Shown: positions 36,370 to 45,751, counted from the stretch's first letter. The stretch: DNA of 54,081 nt from Ferrovaceae bacterium (GCA_027449685.1 DAIDLC010000011.1:1-54081); one strand, 5' to 3'. Made by a program: numbers and translations. Notes: generated from the sequence alone by a model not told the origin.

Positions 36370-37713
36370 TTGAACATTGACTCCCTCTTTGAAACTGCTT
36401 ACGCGGCCCATCAACAGGGTGCACAGGAAGTTGCCCTGAAAGGCTACCGCGAAGTGCTGGCGCAGTGCCCGGAACACGTCCAGGCGCGACATCAACTGGG
36501 AATCCTGTTTCATCAAATGGGGCGTTCCGAGCAGGGAATCGATCTGATTCTGGAAGCCCTACAGGCGGACTCTTCCCAGGCCTCACGTTTCAATGACTTA
36601 GGCAACATCCTCTGCGCCTTGAACCAATACGACAAGGCCGTAAAAATTTTTGAACTGGCCCTGCAACTCGATCCCTCCCCACCCATGGTGTGGAACAATC
36701 TGGGCGTGGCCTTGTGGCAATCCCAGCAACCGCAGGGCGCCGAATCTGCCTTTTTGAACGCACTGCAGCGGGACCCGGACAATTTCCCGGCCACTCAGCA
36801 CCTGGCCACTCTACTCGGCTCTCAGGGACGGGATGAAGAAGCCTCCTATTACGCCTGCAAGGCCTATCTGCATCCACCCTTTCTTGAAAAGTCACCGCGC
36901 CTGCTAGGAATTGCCTGCTATCGCCTGGGGTTGATCGAAGAGGCGGCTCGATGGTACCGGGAATGGGTAACCCAAGATCCAGACAACGCCATTGCCCACC
37001 ACTATCTGGCCGCCTGTTCCCAAGAGAATGTACCCCCTCGGGCTCCGGATTCGTTTGTGGTCAGGCTCTTTGACGAAATGGCCAGCGAATTCGACCATAA
37101 ACTCGTCGATTGCCTGGATTATCGTGGACCCGAACTGGCTAAAGGTCTGATTACGGGATTGCTGTCCGAAGAGCCGACGCTGGTAATACTGGATGGTGGG
37201 TGCGGGACAGGGCTCTGTGCCCCGGTACTGGCCCCCTATGCCCGCCATCTGGTGGGGGTTGACCTTTCTCCTCGCATGCTAGACCAAGCCCGGACACATC
37301 CCGAGTATCACCAACTGGAACCGGCCGAGTTGACTGACTACCTCACTCATGGCCCGTTGCGTTTTGATTTGATCCTGCTCATGGAAATCTTGATTTATTG
37401 CGGTGATTTGACCCCTATCCTGCAGGCTGCTGCGGGAGCGTTGGTTCCCTCTGGGCTACTGGCTTTCACCATCGAAATCTGGGAGCCCGAAGAATCTTCG
37501 TTTGCGCAGCGAGCCGGCGCTAAAGGCTATACGCTTTCCCCCAGCGGACGTTACCGTCACGATTGGAAGGTTTTGGAGCGATCCCTGACCCACGCAGGAT
37601 TTGAGGTGGTTCGACGCCTTCCAGTGATTCTCCGCAAGGAGTTTTGTCAGGAAGTGACGGGACTGGGTATTACCGCACGACGCCTTGACTCCCCACCCCT
37701 CACCACAGCATGA
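36370..37713 (+). CDS. TPR-repeat protein fused to a SAM-dependent methyltransferase
   Basis: 447 residues from a TTG start with GAGGA nine bases upstream. The N-terminal half (about 5-215) is a row of tetratricopeptide repeats (for example FNDLGNILCALNQYDKAVKIFELALQLDP), a protein-binding scaffold. The C-terminal part (about 235-445) is a class I methyltransferase with motif I ILDGGCGTGLCAP and VGVDLSPRML. This architecture is common in proteobacteria; targets are unknown. Cytoplasmic, no signal peptide. The TTG start suggests modest translation. Confidence 0.87.
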   Translation: MNIDSLFETAYAAHQQGAQEVALKGYREVLAQCPEHVQARHQLGILFHQMGRSEQGIDLILEALQADSSQASRFNDLGNILCALNQYDKAVKIFELALQLDPSPPMVWNNLGVALWQSQQPQGAESAFLNALQRDPDNFPATQHLATLLGSQGRDEEASYYACKAYLHPPFLEKSPRLLGIACYRLGLIEEAARWYREWVTQDPDNAIAHHYLAACSQENVPPRAPDSFVVRLFDEMASEFDHKLVDCLDYRGPELAKGLITGLLSEEPTLVILDGGCGTGLCAPVLAPYARHLVGVDLSPRMLDQARTHPEYHQLEPAELTDYLTHGPLRFDLILLMEILIYCGDLTPILQAAAGALVPSGLLAFTIEIWEPEESSFAQRAGAKGYTLSPSGRYRHDWKVLERSLTHAGFEVVRRLPVILRKEFCQEVTGLGITARRLDSPPLTTA

Positions 37714-37801
37714 GTGCTTTCAGTAGAATGTTGTGGGGAAAAGAACGGCGCCTTGGGCCATTTGTACCGCACCATAGCGTAAGTGCTTTCAGTAGAATGT
37801 T
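37713..37801. repeat. Pair of 20-bp direct repeats before the peroxiredoxin gene
   Basis: AGTGCTTTCAGTAGAATGTT occurs exactly at 37713-37732 and 37782-37801, 69 bp apart. The four bases on the left of each are also nearly the same. The second copy ends 65 bp before the peroxiredoxin ATG. Possible operator pair or remnant of a duplicated promoter. Confidence 0.75.
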
Positions 37802-37866
37802 CCAGGACTGTGTCGGGTTGTTTACCTTGCCCCAAGGGTTTTTTCAAGATTTCAAGGAGGTTCGTC

Positions 37867-38412
37867 ATGCAGCGGTTTCTCATTGCTTTAGCGGGCATTG
37901 CCCTGGTGACTCTTTGGCTGGTTCCCACAGGGGTACAGGCCAATGATATTCCTCGCGTGGGGCAGCCGGCGCCCGAATTTGCGCTCATGGACCAAAACGG
38001 AAAAATCCAGCATTTGCAGGATTATCGAGGCAAATGGCTGGTCCTGTATTTTTATCCCAAGGATGAAACCCCCGGATGCACCACCGAGGCCTGTGCCTTT
38101 CGGGACGATATTTTCAAGATCCGCAAAATGAACGCCGAAGTGCTGGGCGTGAGCATCGACGAGGCCAGCAAACATGCGGATTTTGCACGCAATCATCATT
38201 TACCCTTTCCCTTGCTGGCGGATACAGACGGGATCGTAGCAGCACAGTATGGATCTCTCACCAATGTACTGGGTTTCAAACTGGCCAAACGTCATACCTT
38301 CCTCATCAACCCAGAGGGCACCATCGAGCGGGTGTACGCACAGGTAGACGCCGATCACCACTCGGAACAGGTGCAGAGCGACCTGGCCCAGCTCCAACAA
38401 TCCCACCAGTGA
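37867..38412 (+). CDS. Exported peroxiredoxin, PrxQ/BCP type
   Basis: 181 residues from the ATG at 37867 (AAGGAGG five bases upstream). Signal peptide (about 1-25, cleavage after VQA). Thioredoxin-like fold with peroxidatic C71 and resolving C76 in TPGCTTEACAFRD, the intramolecular two-Cys PrxQ arrangement, plus LLADTDG and the FLINPEG strand. It reduces hydrogen peroxide and organic peroxides, here in the periplasm, which is less usual than the cytoplasmic BCP form. First of three consecutive exported proteins on this strand. Confidence 0.9.
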   Translation: MQRFLIALAGIALVTLWLVPTGVQANDIPRVGQPAPEFALMDQNGKIQHLQDYRGKWLVLYFYPKDETPGCTTEACAFRDDIFKIRKMNAEVLGVSIDEASKHADFARNHHLPFPLLADTDGIVAAQYGSLTNVLGFKLAKRHTFLINPEGTIERVYAQVDADHHSEQVQSDLAQLQQSHQ

Positions 38413-38446
38413 AAGCAACCTCTTTGAACAAACCCCGAGGTCGTCT

Positions 38447-39268
38447 TTGAAACCAACTAAAATTCAGCTGCTCTGCCTGGCGCTTTGCTCCGGGCTATGG
38501 TTTACCCCACAGATCCATGGCGCGCCTCTGGGTCCAGCGTCGACCAACGAACTGGAGGAACTCACTTCCCCGGAATTGCGTCAACGCATCGAGTCAGGAT
38601 CCACCACCGCACTCATCCCCCTGGGAGGAACCGAACAAAACGGCGCCCACATGGTTCTGGGCAAACATAACGTCCGCGTGCGACTTCTTGCCGAAATGAT
38701 CGCGCAACAAGTGGGAAATACCATTGTCACGCCGGTCATGGCCTATGTCCCAGAAGGGGACATCAACCCCCCCACGGCTCACATGCGCTACACCGGAACC
38801 TTGACCATCCCCCCCCAGGTCTTCGAAGGGCTCTTGCAAGCAACCGTGCAAAGCTTGGCGCAACAGGGGTTTCGACGCGTCATTTTGTTAGGCGATCATG
38901 GGGGTTATCAAACCCTGATCCAGAACGTTGCGCGACGCTTGAATCAGGGGCCCATGAAACATACCTCCTGCCGCGTGTATGCGCTATCGGAATACTTCGA
39001 AGCACAGGACCAAACCTTTGCCCAGGATCTCAAGGCCCGGGGTTTTAGCGCCGCCCAGATCGGCACCCATGCGGGCCTGCTGGATACCTCCTTGACTCTG
39101 GCACTAGACCCCGCTTTGGTTCGCGCAGAGGAACTGGCCGCTGCACGCCCCGACCACCCCAAAGGGGTCCACGGAGACCCCCGTCAAGCCAGCGCTGCCT
39201 TGGGACGCATAGGCGTTGAGCGCATCGTGGGTGCTTCGGTTGCCGCCATTCGCGCTCTGCCTCAGTAA
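38447..39268 (+). CDS. Exported creatininase-family amidohydrolase
   Basis: 273 residues from a TTG start with GAGG upstream. Signal peptide (about 1-25, ending IHGAP). Creatininase-like core: PLGGTEQNGAHMVLGKHN (about 58-75), GTLTIPPQVFEGLL and ILLGDHGGYQ. The common family motif EQHGPHLPL-x2-D here reads EQNGAHMVLGKH, so one usual His is Asn65 and the usual Asp position is His74; the metal site must be built differently. Members act on cyclic amides or, in mycofactocin synthesis, on a peptide; the substrate here is unknown. It lies 34 bp after the peroxiredoxin gene. Confidence 0.85.
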   Translation: MKPTKIQLLCLALCSGLWFTPQIHGAPLGPASTNELEELTSPELRQRIESGSTTALIPLGGTEQNGAHMVLGKHNVRVRLLAEMIAQQVGNTIVTPVMAYVPEGDINPPTAHMRYTGTLTIPPQVFEGLLQATVQSLAQQGFRRVILLGDHGGYQTLIQNVARRLNQGPMKHTSCRVYALSEYFEAQDQTFAQDLKARGFSAAQIGTHAGLLDTSLTLALDPALVRAEELAAARPDHPKGVHGDPRQASAALGRIGVERIVGASVAAIRALPQ

Positions 39269-39368
39269 TTTCATATGCACTCTGGGCAGCGCCCGGCAGG
39301 ACGCCGGGGGCGATCTCGTGAGAGAATGGAGGTTTTGATTTTCTTTTGCCGATTTTAGAGGTCTTGTC

Positions 39369-40472
39369 ATGTTTTACTCCAACCCCTTGCCCCGCTTTGA
39401 ATGGCGTATTGCTTTGCTGGTCAGTCTTCTGGCTGCGCTAGCCATGGTCCATGAGGTGCAGGCCGCAGCGAGCGAGCCCACACAGTCCACCCCCCCGCCA
39501 ATTACCGGAAACCATGACAAACCCACGCCCTCCTGGGGGAAACCTCTGCCCTATCCCGTGGTGATTGCCGACCGGCGCAACAATCGGTTGATTGAAGTGG
39601 CCCCCAATAAACAGATTTTGTGGCAATTTGGTTCGCCCAACCTCAAAATCTACCACGACAACGACGATGTGTATTTTTCACCCGACGGAAAAACCTTGGC
39701 CATCAGCGAAGAAGACAATCAGGACATTCACCTGATCGACTATGAAAAACGCGAACTGATCTGGAGTTATGGCGTGGCCGATGTTCCTGGCAGCGCACCG
39801 GGCTACATGAATTTTCCCGACGACACGCATGTCATGAAGGATGGCACCATCCTGGTGGCGGACATCCGCAACTGTCGGGTGTTGTTCATCGACAAAGAAA
39901 CCTCCACCATCAAAACCCAGTGGGGCAAGACCGGGCCCAAGGGTGTGGCCTGGAGCAGAAACGCCAACTGTCGGCATGATCCACCCCATTTTCTGGGACT
40001 GCCCAATGGGGCCACCGAACTGAGCAATGGGGACATTCTGCTCACCGAAATCACCGGAGCCTGGGTGTCGCAGTTGACGCGCGACGGCAAGGTGGTATGG
40101 GCAACCCAGGCCTTTGGCATGCACTACCCTTCTGATGCCATGCCCACGCATGACGGGCAAGTCATCGTGGCAGATTACAGCAAACCTGGCCGGGTCATCA
40201 TCTTTGATCCCAAATTGCATAAGGTCACTTGGGACTATGCCGTGAAATCTGGCGAAGGCATGCTCAATCACCCTTCGCTGGCCCAGGAACTACCCAACGG
40301 TGACGTCATTCTGAACGATGATTATCGGCATCGGGTCATCGTCATCGACCGTCAAAGCAAACAGATCATCTGGCAGTATGGAGAAACGGACCATCCTGGC
40401 AATGGCCCTGGCCAACTGAATAATCCTGACGGCATCGATATCGATGTATTCCGGGATTGGCACCCCAAGTAA
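39369..40472 (+). CDS. Exported beta-propeller protein (NHL/PQQ-repeat-like)
   Basis: 367 residues. Signal peptide (about 1-33, ending VQAA), a Pro-rich linker, then six or so repeats of the form VIADRRNNRLIEV...ILWQFG, YEKRELIWSYG, ILVADIRNCRVLFID and VIVADYSKPGRVIIFD. Each repeat carries the (V/I)-x2-AD signature of NHL-like propellers with W-x-Y/F-G ends. No enzyme active site is evident. It probably binds a protein or small ligand in the periplasm. It is 100 bp after the creatininase-like gene, and a GC-rich hairpin in between may attenuate transcription. Confidence 0.8.
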   Translation: MFYSNPLPRFEWRIALLVSLLAALAMVHEVQAAASEPTQSTPPPITGNHDKPTPSWGKPLPYPVVIADRRNNRLIEVAPNKQILWQFGSPNLKIYHDNDDVYFSPDGKTLAISEEDNQDIHLIDYEKRELIWSYGVADVPGSAPGYMNFPDDTHVMKDGTILVADIRNCRVLFIDKETSTIKTQWGKTGPKGVAWSRNANCRHDPPHFLGLPNGATELSNGDILLTEITGAWVSQLTRDGKVVWATQAFGMHYPSDAMPTHDGQVIVADYSKPGRVIIFDPKLHKVTWDYAVKSGEGMLNHPSLAQELPNGDVILNDDYRHRVIVIDRQSKQIIWQYGETDHPGNGPGQLNNPDGIDIDVFRDWHPK

Positions 40473-40528
40473 CCAGCCTGCATGAGCCTCGTGGGCGATG
40501 GCGGGCGGTATTGCTCAAGTGCCCACTA

Positions 40529-41350
40529 TCATCCGCGTGGCTCTTTTCTTCCCGCAATCAAGTGCGGAATCACCTGCATGAGTGTATCCACTGGAACGGC
40601 AAAACCAATCCCCACAGAAGCCCCGTTGGGACTGTAAATGGCCGTATTGATGCCGATCAGTCGCCCCGCAGAATCCAGTAAGGGCCCCCCGGAGTTTCCG
40701 GGATTGATGGCGGCGTCCGTCTGGATCAGGTGGTTGATGGTCTGACCGTTCTCCTCGTTCAAGGAGCGGTCCAGCGCCGAAACAATCCCACTGGTCATGC
40801 TCCAGTCAAGGCCAAAGGGGTTGCCGATGGCAAATACCCGCTGCCCTACCTGCAAATCGTGACTGGTACCCAGCGGAACCGGTGGGGGGGGCTTGATGGC
40901 AACCCCAATTCTCAACACAGCAATATCGTTTTCGGGACTCGCCCCCACCAACGAGGCCTTGTAATCGCGCCCGTCTGCCAGTCGCACCGTGGCCTCACTG
41001 GCGCCGTCAATGACATGGTAGTTGGTCACCACATGTCCCTGTTGGTCCCAGATCAGCCCTGAGCCTGTTCCCCGGGGAACCAGAAAGACGTTGCGCGTCC
41101 AGAAGTCCTGCACCCTGGCCTGCGTGGAAATGAAGACCACGGAGTTGCGGGTGCTCTGAAAAATCTGGATATTGGTTTTTTCTTCGGCGGCCAATTCTCC
41201 GCGCGCCACAACCGTTCGCGGCACAACACCTGGTGTTTGCCACAGTGAAGAGAAACGGGGCGCAACGATCCCGTTAAAGAAGAGATAAACCAAGCCTGAC
41301 GACACAACAATCAGCGCAATCCGATAGGTAATCCGCGATCCAACATTCAT
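40529..41350 (-). CDS. Membrane-anchored trypsin-like protease, HtrA type without PDZ
   Basis: 273 residues. One N-terminal membrane anchor (about 9-30), then a chymotrypsin-fold protease with catalytic triad H112 (TNYHVI), D142 (NDIAVL) and S220 (GNSGGPLL). DegS/DegP proteins have one or two PDZ domains after this; here the protein ends about 15 residues after the protease domain, so substrate control by PDZ is absent. It acts in the periplasm on damaged or signalling proteins. It diverges from the small heat-shock genes across 230 bp, forming a protein quality-control cluster. Confidence 0.9.
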   Translation of the reverse strand: MNVGSRITYRIALIVVSSGLVYLFFNGIVAPRFSSLWQTPGVVPRTVVARGELAAEEKTNIQIFQSTRNSVVFISTQARVQDFWTRNVFLVPRGTGSGLIWDQQGHVVTNYHVIDGASEATVRLADGRDYKASLVGASPENDIAVLRIGVAIKPPPPVPLGTSHDLQVGQRVFAIGNPFGLDWSMTSGIVSALDRSLNEENGQTINHLIQTDAAINPGNSGGPLLDSAGRLIGINTAIYSPNGASVGIGFAVPVDTLMQVIPHLIAGRKEPRG

Positions 41351-41472
41351 GAGCTCATATGCCGCAGGGTTGATAATGCTCCTACATTGAGTAGGGCATG
41401 ATGTTTTTCAAGCTTCGACAGCCAGATTTTGTAGCCCCCTGTACAAGTTCGCTAAAAACCCCCATCCAGGAT

Positions 41473-41501
41473 CTTGAAAACCCGTTTGCCAAACCCATTA
41501 T
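41473..41501 (+). promoter_or_regulatory. Sigma-32 heat-shock promoter
   Basis: CTTGAAA (41473-41479), 14-base spacer, CCCATTAT (41494-41501). This agrees with the RpoH pattern CTTGAAA-N11-16-CCCCATnT with one deletion or mismatch in the -10. It lies 80 bp before the first Hsp20 start. Confidence 0.8.
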
Positions 41502-41580
41502 AAGCGTGAAGCGCACTTGGCTGCCCCCCCTGTTTCCAGAGGACCGTCAAGGATTTGCCAAACCAACAGGAGAACGGATC

Positions 41581-42012
41581 ATGCTATACAAAAACTTTTT
41601 TTCGCGAGACATTTTTTCCGAACTGGAACGCATGCAGCAGGAGTTGGATCGCAATCTGGGGCTCTCTCCCAGCATTCGGGGCAGCAGTCGGGGCTATCCG
41701 GCCATGAATATTGGAACGACGCCCCAATCGGTGGAAATTTATGTGTTCGTTCCGGGCATGCAGCCTTCAGAGATCGATGTGGAGCTGGAAAATGGCACAC
41801 TCTCCGTGGCCGGCGAGCGCAAGTCCACTGATGCTCCGCAGGGCGCCACAAAACACATTCAGGAACGTTTTACAGGGCGTTTTCGTCGGGTCATCAGTTT
41901 GCCAGATGATGTGGATGCCAATCAGATCAGTGCGGTATGTCGTGATGGTGTTCTGCACGTCCGGATTGCTCGCAAGGAAGCCATGCAGCCCCGCCGAATC
42001 AGCGTTCAATAA
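41581..42012 (+). CDS. Small heat-shock protein Hsp20 (alpha-crystallin family)
   Basis: 143 residues from the ATG at 41581 with CAGGAGAA upstream; an earlier in-frame ATG has no ribosome site and would overlap the sigma-32 promoter. N-terminal arm with DIFSELERMQQELDR, then alpha-crystallin domain (about 45-135): VEIYVFVPGMQPSEIDVELENG, FRRVISLPDDVDANQISAVCRDGVLHVRI, ending in an I-x-V motif (RISVQ). An ATP-independent holdase chaperone. First of two tandem Hsp20 genes read from the heat-shock promoter. Confidence 0.94.
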   Translation: MLYKNFFSRDIFSELERMQQELDRNLGLSPSIRGSSRGYPAMNIGTTPQSVEIYVFVPGMQPSEIDVELENGTLSVAGERKSTDAPQGATKHIQERFTGRFRRVISLPDDVDANQISAVCRDGVLHVRIARKEAMQPRRISVQ

Positions 42013-42034
42013 TGCTCACAAAGGAGACCCTCTC

Positions 42035-42424
42035 ATGAACGAAAATGTCACCAAACAGGAAAAGCCCTCTGAAAAGACCCCTCCACGGGAAGAACCCACG
42101 TTGCAGGCCTTGGTAGAAGTCATCGAAGACGCCAGCGGCATCACACTACTTGCCGATCTTCCAGGAGTTCCTCGGGAAAGTCTGGATATTCATATGGATG
42201 GAGAAACCCTGACGCTGGTGGGAACTCTCGGGCTGACAATGCCCGAAGCCATGGAATCGGCCCACGCCGAAGTGACCCTGCCCCGTTACCGACGGGTTTT
42301 CAGTCTCTCCAAAGAGTTGGACAGCACCAAGATACAAGCCGAATTTCAACACGGCGTTTTAAAATTGCGCATTCCAAAAGCCGAGCATGCGCAGACCAAA
42401 AAAATCCAGGTACAGGCGGCTTGA
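42035..42424 (+). CDS. Small heat-shock protein Hsp20, second copy
   Basis: 129 residues; AAGGAGA precedes the ATG. Alpha-crystallin domain (about 35-125): GITLLADLPGVPRESLDIHMDGETLTLVG, YRRVFSLSKELDSTKIQAEFQHGVLKLRIPK, and the I-x-V-type end KKIQVQ. The N-terminal arm is short, charged and unlike that of the first copy, so the two may form hetero-oligomers as in other paired class A/B small heat-shock proteins. It follows the first gene by 22 bp. Confidence 0.94.
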   Translation: MNENVTKQEKPSEKTPPREEPTLQALVEVIEDASGITLLADLPGVPRESLDIHMDGETLTLVGTLGLTMPEAMESAHAEVTLPRYRRVFSLSKELDSTKIQAEFQHGVLKLRIPKAEHAQTKKIQVQAA

Positions 42425-42437
42425 GCCCTGTTTGTTA

Positions 42438-42463
42438 GTGCAGCGCCCTTGGGGGCGCTGCAC
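42438..42463. terminator. Hairpin between convergent heat-shock and copper ATPase genes
   Basis: GTGCAGCGCCC / GGGCGCTGCAC, 11-bp perfect stem with a 4-base loop, filling the space right up to the copper ATPase stop codon. It lacks a strong T-run, so termination efficiency is uncertain. Confidence 0.6.
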
Positions 42464-44692
42464 TCACGACGCCGGTCGGGCAGAGGCACTCCCGCGCCAG
42501 TAACGCAGCAGCAAGGCATTGGTGACGACGCTAAAACTGCTGAACGCCATGGCCGCACCGGCTACTACCGGTGTCAACTCGCCAAATGCCGCCAAGCTGA
42601 CCCCCAGCAGGTTATAGACAAAAGCCCAAAATAGATTTTGTCGAATTTTGGCAAAGGTGCGCCGGGAAATGTCGATGGCATCCGCCACCAACCCAGGGTC
42701 GCCACGCATCAGGGTGATTCCAGCTGCATGCATGGCGACATCGGTTCCCATGGCCAGGGCCATCCCCACATCCGCGGCAGCCAGCGCTGGTGCGTCATTG
42801 ACCCCATCGCCCACCATGGCCACCGTGTTCCCTTCGGCTTTCAGTTGCTCCACGATGTGCACTTTATCCTCAGGCAATACCTGCGCGTAAATCCCGTCCA
42901 ACCCCAAGGGCTTGCCGATGATTTCCGCACTCGTTTGATGGTCACCCGTAACCATGACGCAGCGAATGCCTTGGGCATGGATCTGTGCAATGGCACTCGC
43001 GGCACCAGAACGCAGCGTATCCTGAAAAGCGAGAAAACCCAGCAACTGCGGGGAGCCAGAAACATCGGCCAGCCAGGACAGGGTGAAACCCTGGGCACGC
43101 AGGCTGTTGGCACCGGTCTGGGCATCGGGATCCAGCCCCAGTTCCTGCATCAGCAAGGCACTGCCTAGACGCATCGCACGCAACCCGAGTAGGCCCGCAA
43201 CACCACGGCCGGGAATGGCCCGAATCTGCCCGGCAAAATCGGGCACCATCCCTTCCGCTCGGGTAGCTTCGAGCACCGCACGCGCCAAGGGATGCTCGCT
43301 CCCTGCCAACAGAGCGGCAGCGTCCGTCAGTAGCGTCGTGCGGGTTCCCACCAGTGCCTGTGCCTCTACTAACCGGGGCTGTCCTTCGGTCAGGGTTCCT
43401 GTTTTATCGAACACCACGACTTGCACGTTGCGGGCAATTTCCAGCACTTCCGCATCCTTGATCAGAATCCCTTGGCGAGCGGCTACTCCTGTGCCCACCA
43501 TCATGGCTGTGGGCGTTGCCAGACCCAAGGCGCAGGGACAGGCAATCACCAATACTGACACTGCGTTCAGAATGGCCACTTCGCCGTTGCCGGTGAGAAT
43601 CCACCAGCTCACCCCGGTGATCCCCGCCAGCACGATAATGACCGGCACGAACACGGCGCTGACCCGATCTACCAGGCGCTGGATTGGCGCCTTCTTGGCC
43701 TGTGCCGTTTCTACCAGGCGGATAATTCGTGCCAGAGCCGTTTCGGCTCCAACCGCCAAGGTGTTCACCAAGAGCAGCCCGTCCGCGTTGACCGAGCCGC
43801 CGGTCACCGCACTCCCCGGCTGCTTTAATACGGGCTGGCTTTCTCCAGTAATGAGGGACTCATCCACCAGACTACTGCCCTCCAGAACCACGCCATCCAC
43901 CGGCAAGCGCTCGCCAGGACGCACCACCACCCAGTCCCCCAGCGTAACCTGACTGATGGCCACTTCCCGATCCTGTCCATCCCGACGCACCCGGGCCACG
44001 TCTGGTTGCAACTTGGCAAGCGCCTGAAGCGCTGCAGTGGTCTGGTGCTTGGCTCTGGATTCCAGTGCCTTGCCTAAAAGCACCAGAGAAATCACCAGTG
44101 CCGAAGCTTCAAAATACAGGTGCCTGTGCATGCCGGACGTGCCTGGGAACAACCACAGATACAGACTCAGACCAAAACCGGCGCTAGTCCCCAGGGCCAC
44201 CAGCAGGTCCATATTTCCTGTTCCGCTGCGCAGCGCATGCCAACCTGAACGATAAAAACGGGCCCCCAACCAAAACTGTACGGGAGTTGCCAAGGCAAAC
44301 TGGACCCAGGGGGGCAGACTCCAGTCCTGTCTCCATAACTGGCCCAGCATGGGAATGACCAAAGGAAGGGACAGCAGAAGCGCGATGCCGACTCGCCACC
44401 AGTCGTGTGCACCAGAGTCTCGACGTTGTTCTACAGACTGGTGTTGCTCGGGGTGTGCCTGATAGCCGGCGTCTTCCACGGCCTTTTGCAAGACTTCAAA
44501 GGCAAGCGGTATCTTGGAAGTAACCGTGGCTTTCTCTGTGGCCAGATTCACACTCGCATGGCTCACCTCCGGCACGGCCAGCAGCGCCTTTTCCACATGC
44601 GCCACGCAGGAGGCACAGGTCATCCCTTCAATCTGCAAAGTCCAATCCGTGTGCTCCGGCACAGGGGAAGACTGGCCAACGTTCTGGTCCAT
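42464..44692 (-). CDS. copA: Copper(I)-exporting P1B-type ATPase
   Basis: 742 residues. One N-terminal metal-binding domain with MTCASC (Cys26, Cys29), then eight membrane segments. TGESQPV actuator motif, [10 protein letters not shown] (about 383-392) as the Cu(I) transport site, phosphorylated Asp in DKTGTLTEG (about 428), SEHPLA nucleotide-binding motif and [16 protein letters not shown]. It pumps Cu(I) out of the cytoplasm. GGAGAG lies before the ATG. It diverges from a CopZ-like chaperone gene across 224 bp, the usual delivery partner. Confidence 0.95.
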   Translation of the reverse strand: MDQNVGQSSPVPEHTDWTLQIEGMTCASCVAHVEKALLAVPEVSHASVNLATEKATVTSKIPLAFEVLQKAVEDAGYQAHPEQHQSVEQRRDSGAHDWWRVGIALLLSLPLVIPMLGQLWRQDWSLPPWVQFALATPVQFWLGARFYRSGWHALRSGTGNMDLLVALGTSAGFGLSLYLWLFPGTSGMHRHLYFEASALVISLVLLGKALESRAKHQTTAALQALAKLQPDVARVRRDGQDREVAISQVTLGDWVVVRPGERLPVDGVVLEGSSLVDESLITGESQPVLKQPGSAVTGGSVNADGLLLVNTLAVGAETALARIIRLVETAQAKKAPIQRLVDRVSAVFVPVIIVLAGITGVSWWILTGNGEVAILNAVSVLVIACPCALGLATPTAMMVGTGVAARQGILIKDAEVLEIARNVQVVVFDKTGTLTEGQPRLVEAQALVGTRTTLLTDAAALLAGSEHPLARAVLEATRAEGMVPDFAGQIRAIPGRGVAGLLGLRAMRLGSALLMQELGLDPDAQTGANSLRAQGFTLSWLADVSGSPQLLGFLAFQDTLRSGAASAIAQIHAQGIRCVMVTGDHQTSAEIIGKPLGLDGIYAQVLPEDKVHIVEQLKAEGNTVAMVGDGVNDAPALAAADVGMALAMGTDVAMHAAGITLMRGDPGLVADAIDISRRTFAKIRQNLFWAFVYNLLGVSLAAFGELTPVVAGAAMAFSSFSVVTNALLLRYWRGSASARPAS

Positions 44693-44859
44693 CGTTACTC
44701 TCCATGTTCATCCAGACTGGCACGTGGCGCTCGAGCCTCGTTAAACCAAATCAAAAACACAGGGTCCAACCGCAACCCATGCGATAAAGACCAACGACCC
44801 CATCCTGGCCCGAGTCTGTCGCAGGGCCAAAAGTCGCTCTTTTCCCAGGCCCTCTCCCC

Positions 44860-44890
44860 TTGACAGACGGGCTGTGAAAAGGTTTAAAGT
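44860..44890 (+). promoter_or_regulatory. Promoter with 19-bp spacer before the CopZ-like gene
   Basis: TTGACA, 19 bases, TAAAGT. The overlong spacer is typical of promoters activated by MerR-family metal sensors such as CueR, and a short ACAG/CTGT dyad lies in the spacer. No merR-family gene is in the window, so regulation by copper is inferred. Confidence 0.45.
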
Positions 44891-44916
44891 AATTGCACCT
44901 CGCTTAAGGAGAGCCC

Positions 44917-45123
44917 ATGATCCAGTATCATATCCCCGCCATGAACTGTGCCCATTGTGTGGGGCGCGTCACCCGTGCCTTGCAAGGGGTTGACCCTGCA
45001 GCCCAGGTGGTGGTTGATTTAGCCAGCAAACAGGTCCAGGTTGAATCTTCTCATGCACTTCCCGAATTGACAAAAGCTCTGGAGGCGGCCGGATACCCCC
45101 CCAACAACCAGACCACTGGCTAA
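44917..45123 (+). CDS. copZ: CopZ-like copper chaperone (HMA domain)
   Basis: 68 residues, a single heavy-metal-associated domain. The metal motif is MNCAHC near residues 9-14, followed by VGRVTRALQGVDPAAQVVVDL and a C-terminal helix-turn ending GYPP. It binds Cu(I) and passes it to CopA, whose gene is divergent. TAAGGAG precedes the ATG. Length and single-domain form match the family. Confidence 0.93.
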   Translation: MIQYHIPAMNCAHCVGRVTRALQGVDPAAQVVVDLASKQVQVESSHALPELTKALEAAGYPPNNQTTG

Positions 45124-45196
45124 CGCCAGAGAATTCATGGCGCCCACATCGCTTCGAGATTTCCCATCATCCACTGGCTCCGGTTCTGATCAAATC

Positions 45197-45751
45197 ATGA
45201 TGACCCTATTTCCAAAACCCTTCCTTCCTCGATTACTCCCGACACTGGGGTCCGTATTTGCCTTGAGTCTGTTGAGCGTCTCCCTCCTGCAGGCCGATGA
45301 ATTTCGCCATGGCCCCCACGAGCACCCCTTTCGGGAACATGACGTGCGTCGCTTCAGACCCCATGAACTGGAATTATGGCGCGGCGGTGTGTGGCGTCAT
45401 GAATGGCATGAAGGTCGATTGGGATGGTGGTGGGCTGTAGGCGGTGTGTGGTATTTTTACGAACGCCCCATCTATCCTTACCCGATGGTCGTGGCGAATG
45501 TGGTGTACACCCCCCCCGTGGCAGTGGTCACCCCGGTCTATCCGGCACCAATGATGGCCCCACCCGCGCCCCCCGTGTCGCCCCAGGGCACAACGGTCGT
45601 TGCACCCATGGCCCCGCCCGGCGCCCCCGCACCCGAAGCGCAGCTCTATTACTATTGCGATTCGGCAGGCGCTTATTACCCTACGGTCACGCAATGCCCC
45701 CAACCCTGGCGCAGGGTTCCTCTGATGCCCCCCACCTCCGGTGGCCGCTAA
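45197..45751 (+). CDS. Secreted His/Pro-rich protein of unknown function
   Basis: 184 residues from the ATG at 45197; an in-frame ATG 60 bp earlier is possible but would put a polar stretch before the signal peptide. Signal peptide (about 1-30), then a His/Glu/Arg-rich part (HGPHEHPFREHDVRRFRPHEL, then RHEWHEG), a Trp-rich stretch GWWWAVGGVWYFYERP, a Pro-rich linker, and a short C-terminal Cys pair motif YYYCDSAGAYYPTVTQCPQPW found in many small proteobacterial exported proteins. The His-rich region could bind copper, suggested by the neighbouring copZ and copA. No named family function. Confidence 0.75.
   Translation: MMTLFPKPFLPRLLPTLGSVFALSLLSVSLLQADEFRHGPHEHPFREHDVRRFRPHELELWRGGVWRHEWHEGRLGWWWAVGGVWYFYERPIYPYPMVVANVVYTPPVAVVTPVYPAPMMAPPAPPVSPQGTTVVAPMAPPGAPAPEAQLYYYCDSAGAYYPTVTQCPQPWRRVPLMPPTSGGR

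Noticed and set aside
37713-37801. Two 20-bp repeats as a mini CRISPR array
   Set aside because: Only two copies, 49-bp spacing between them, no dyad in the repeat and no cas genes in the window.
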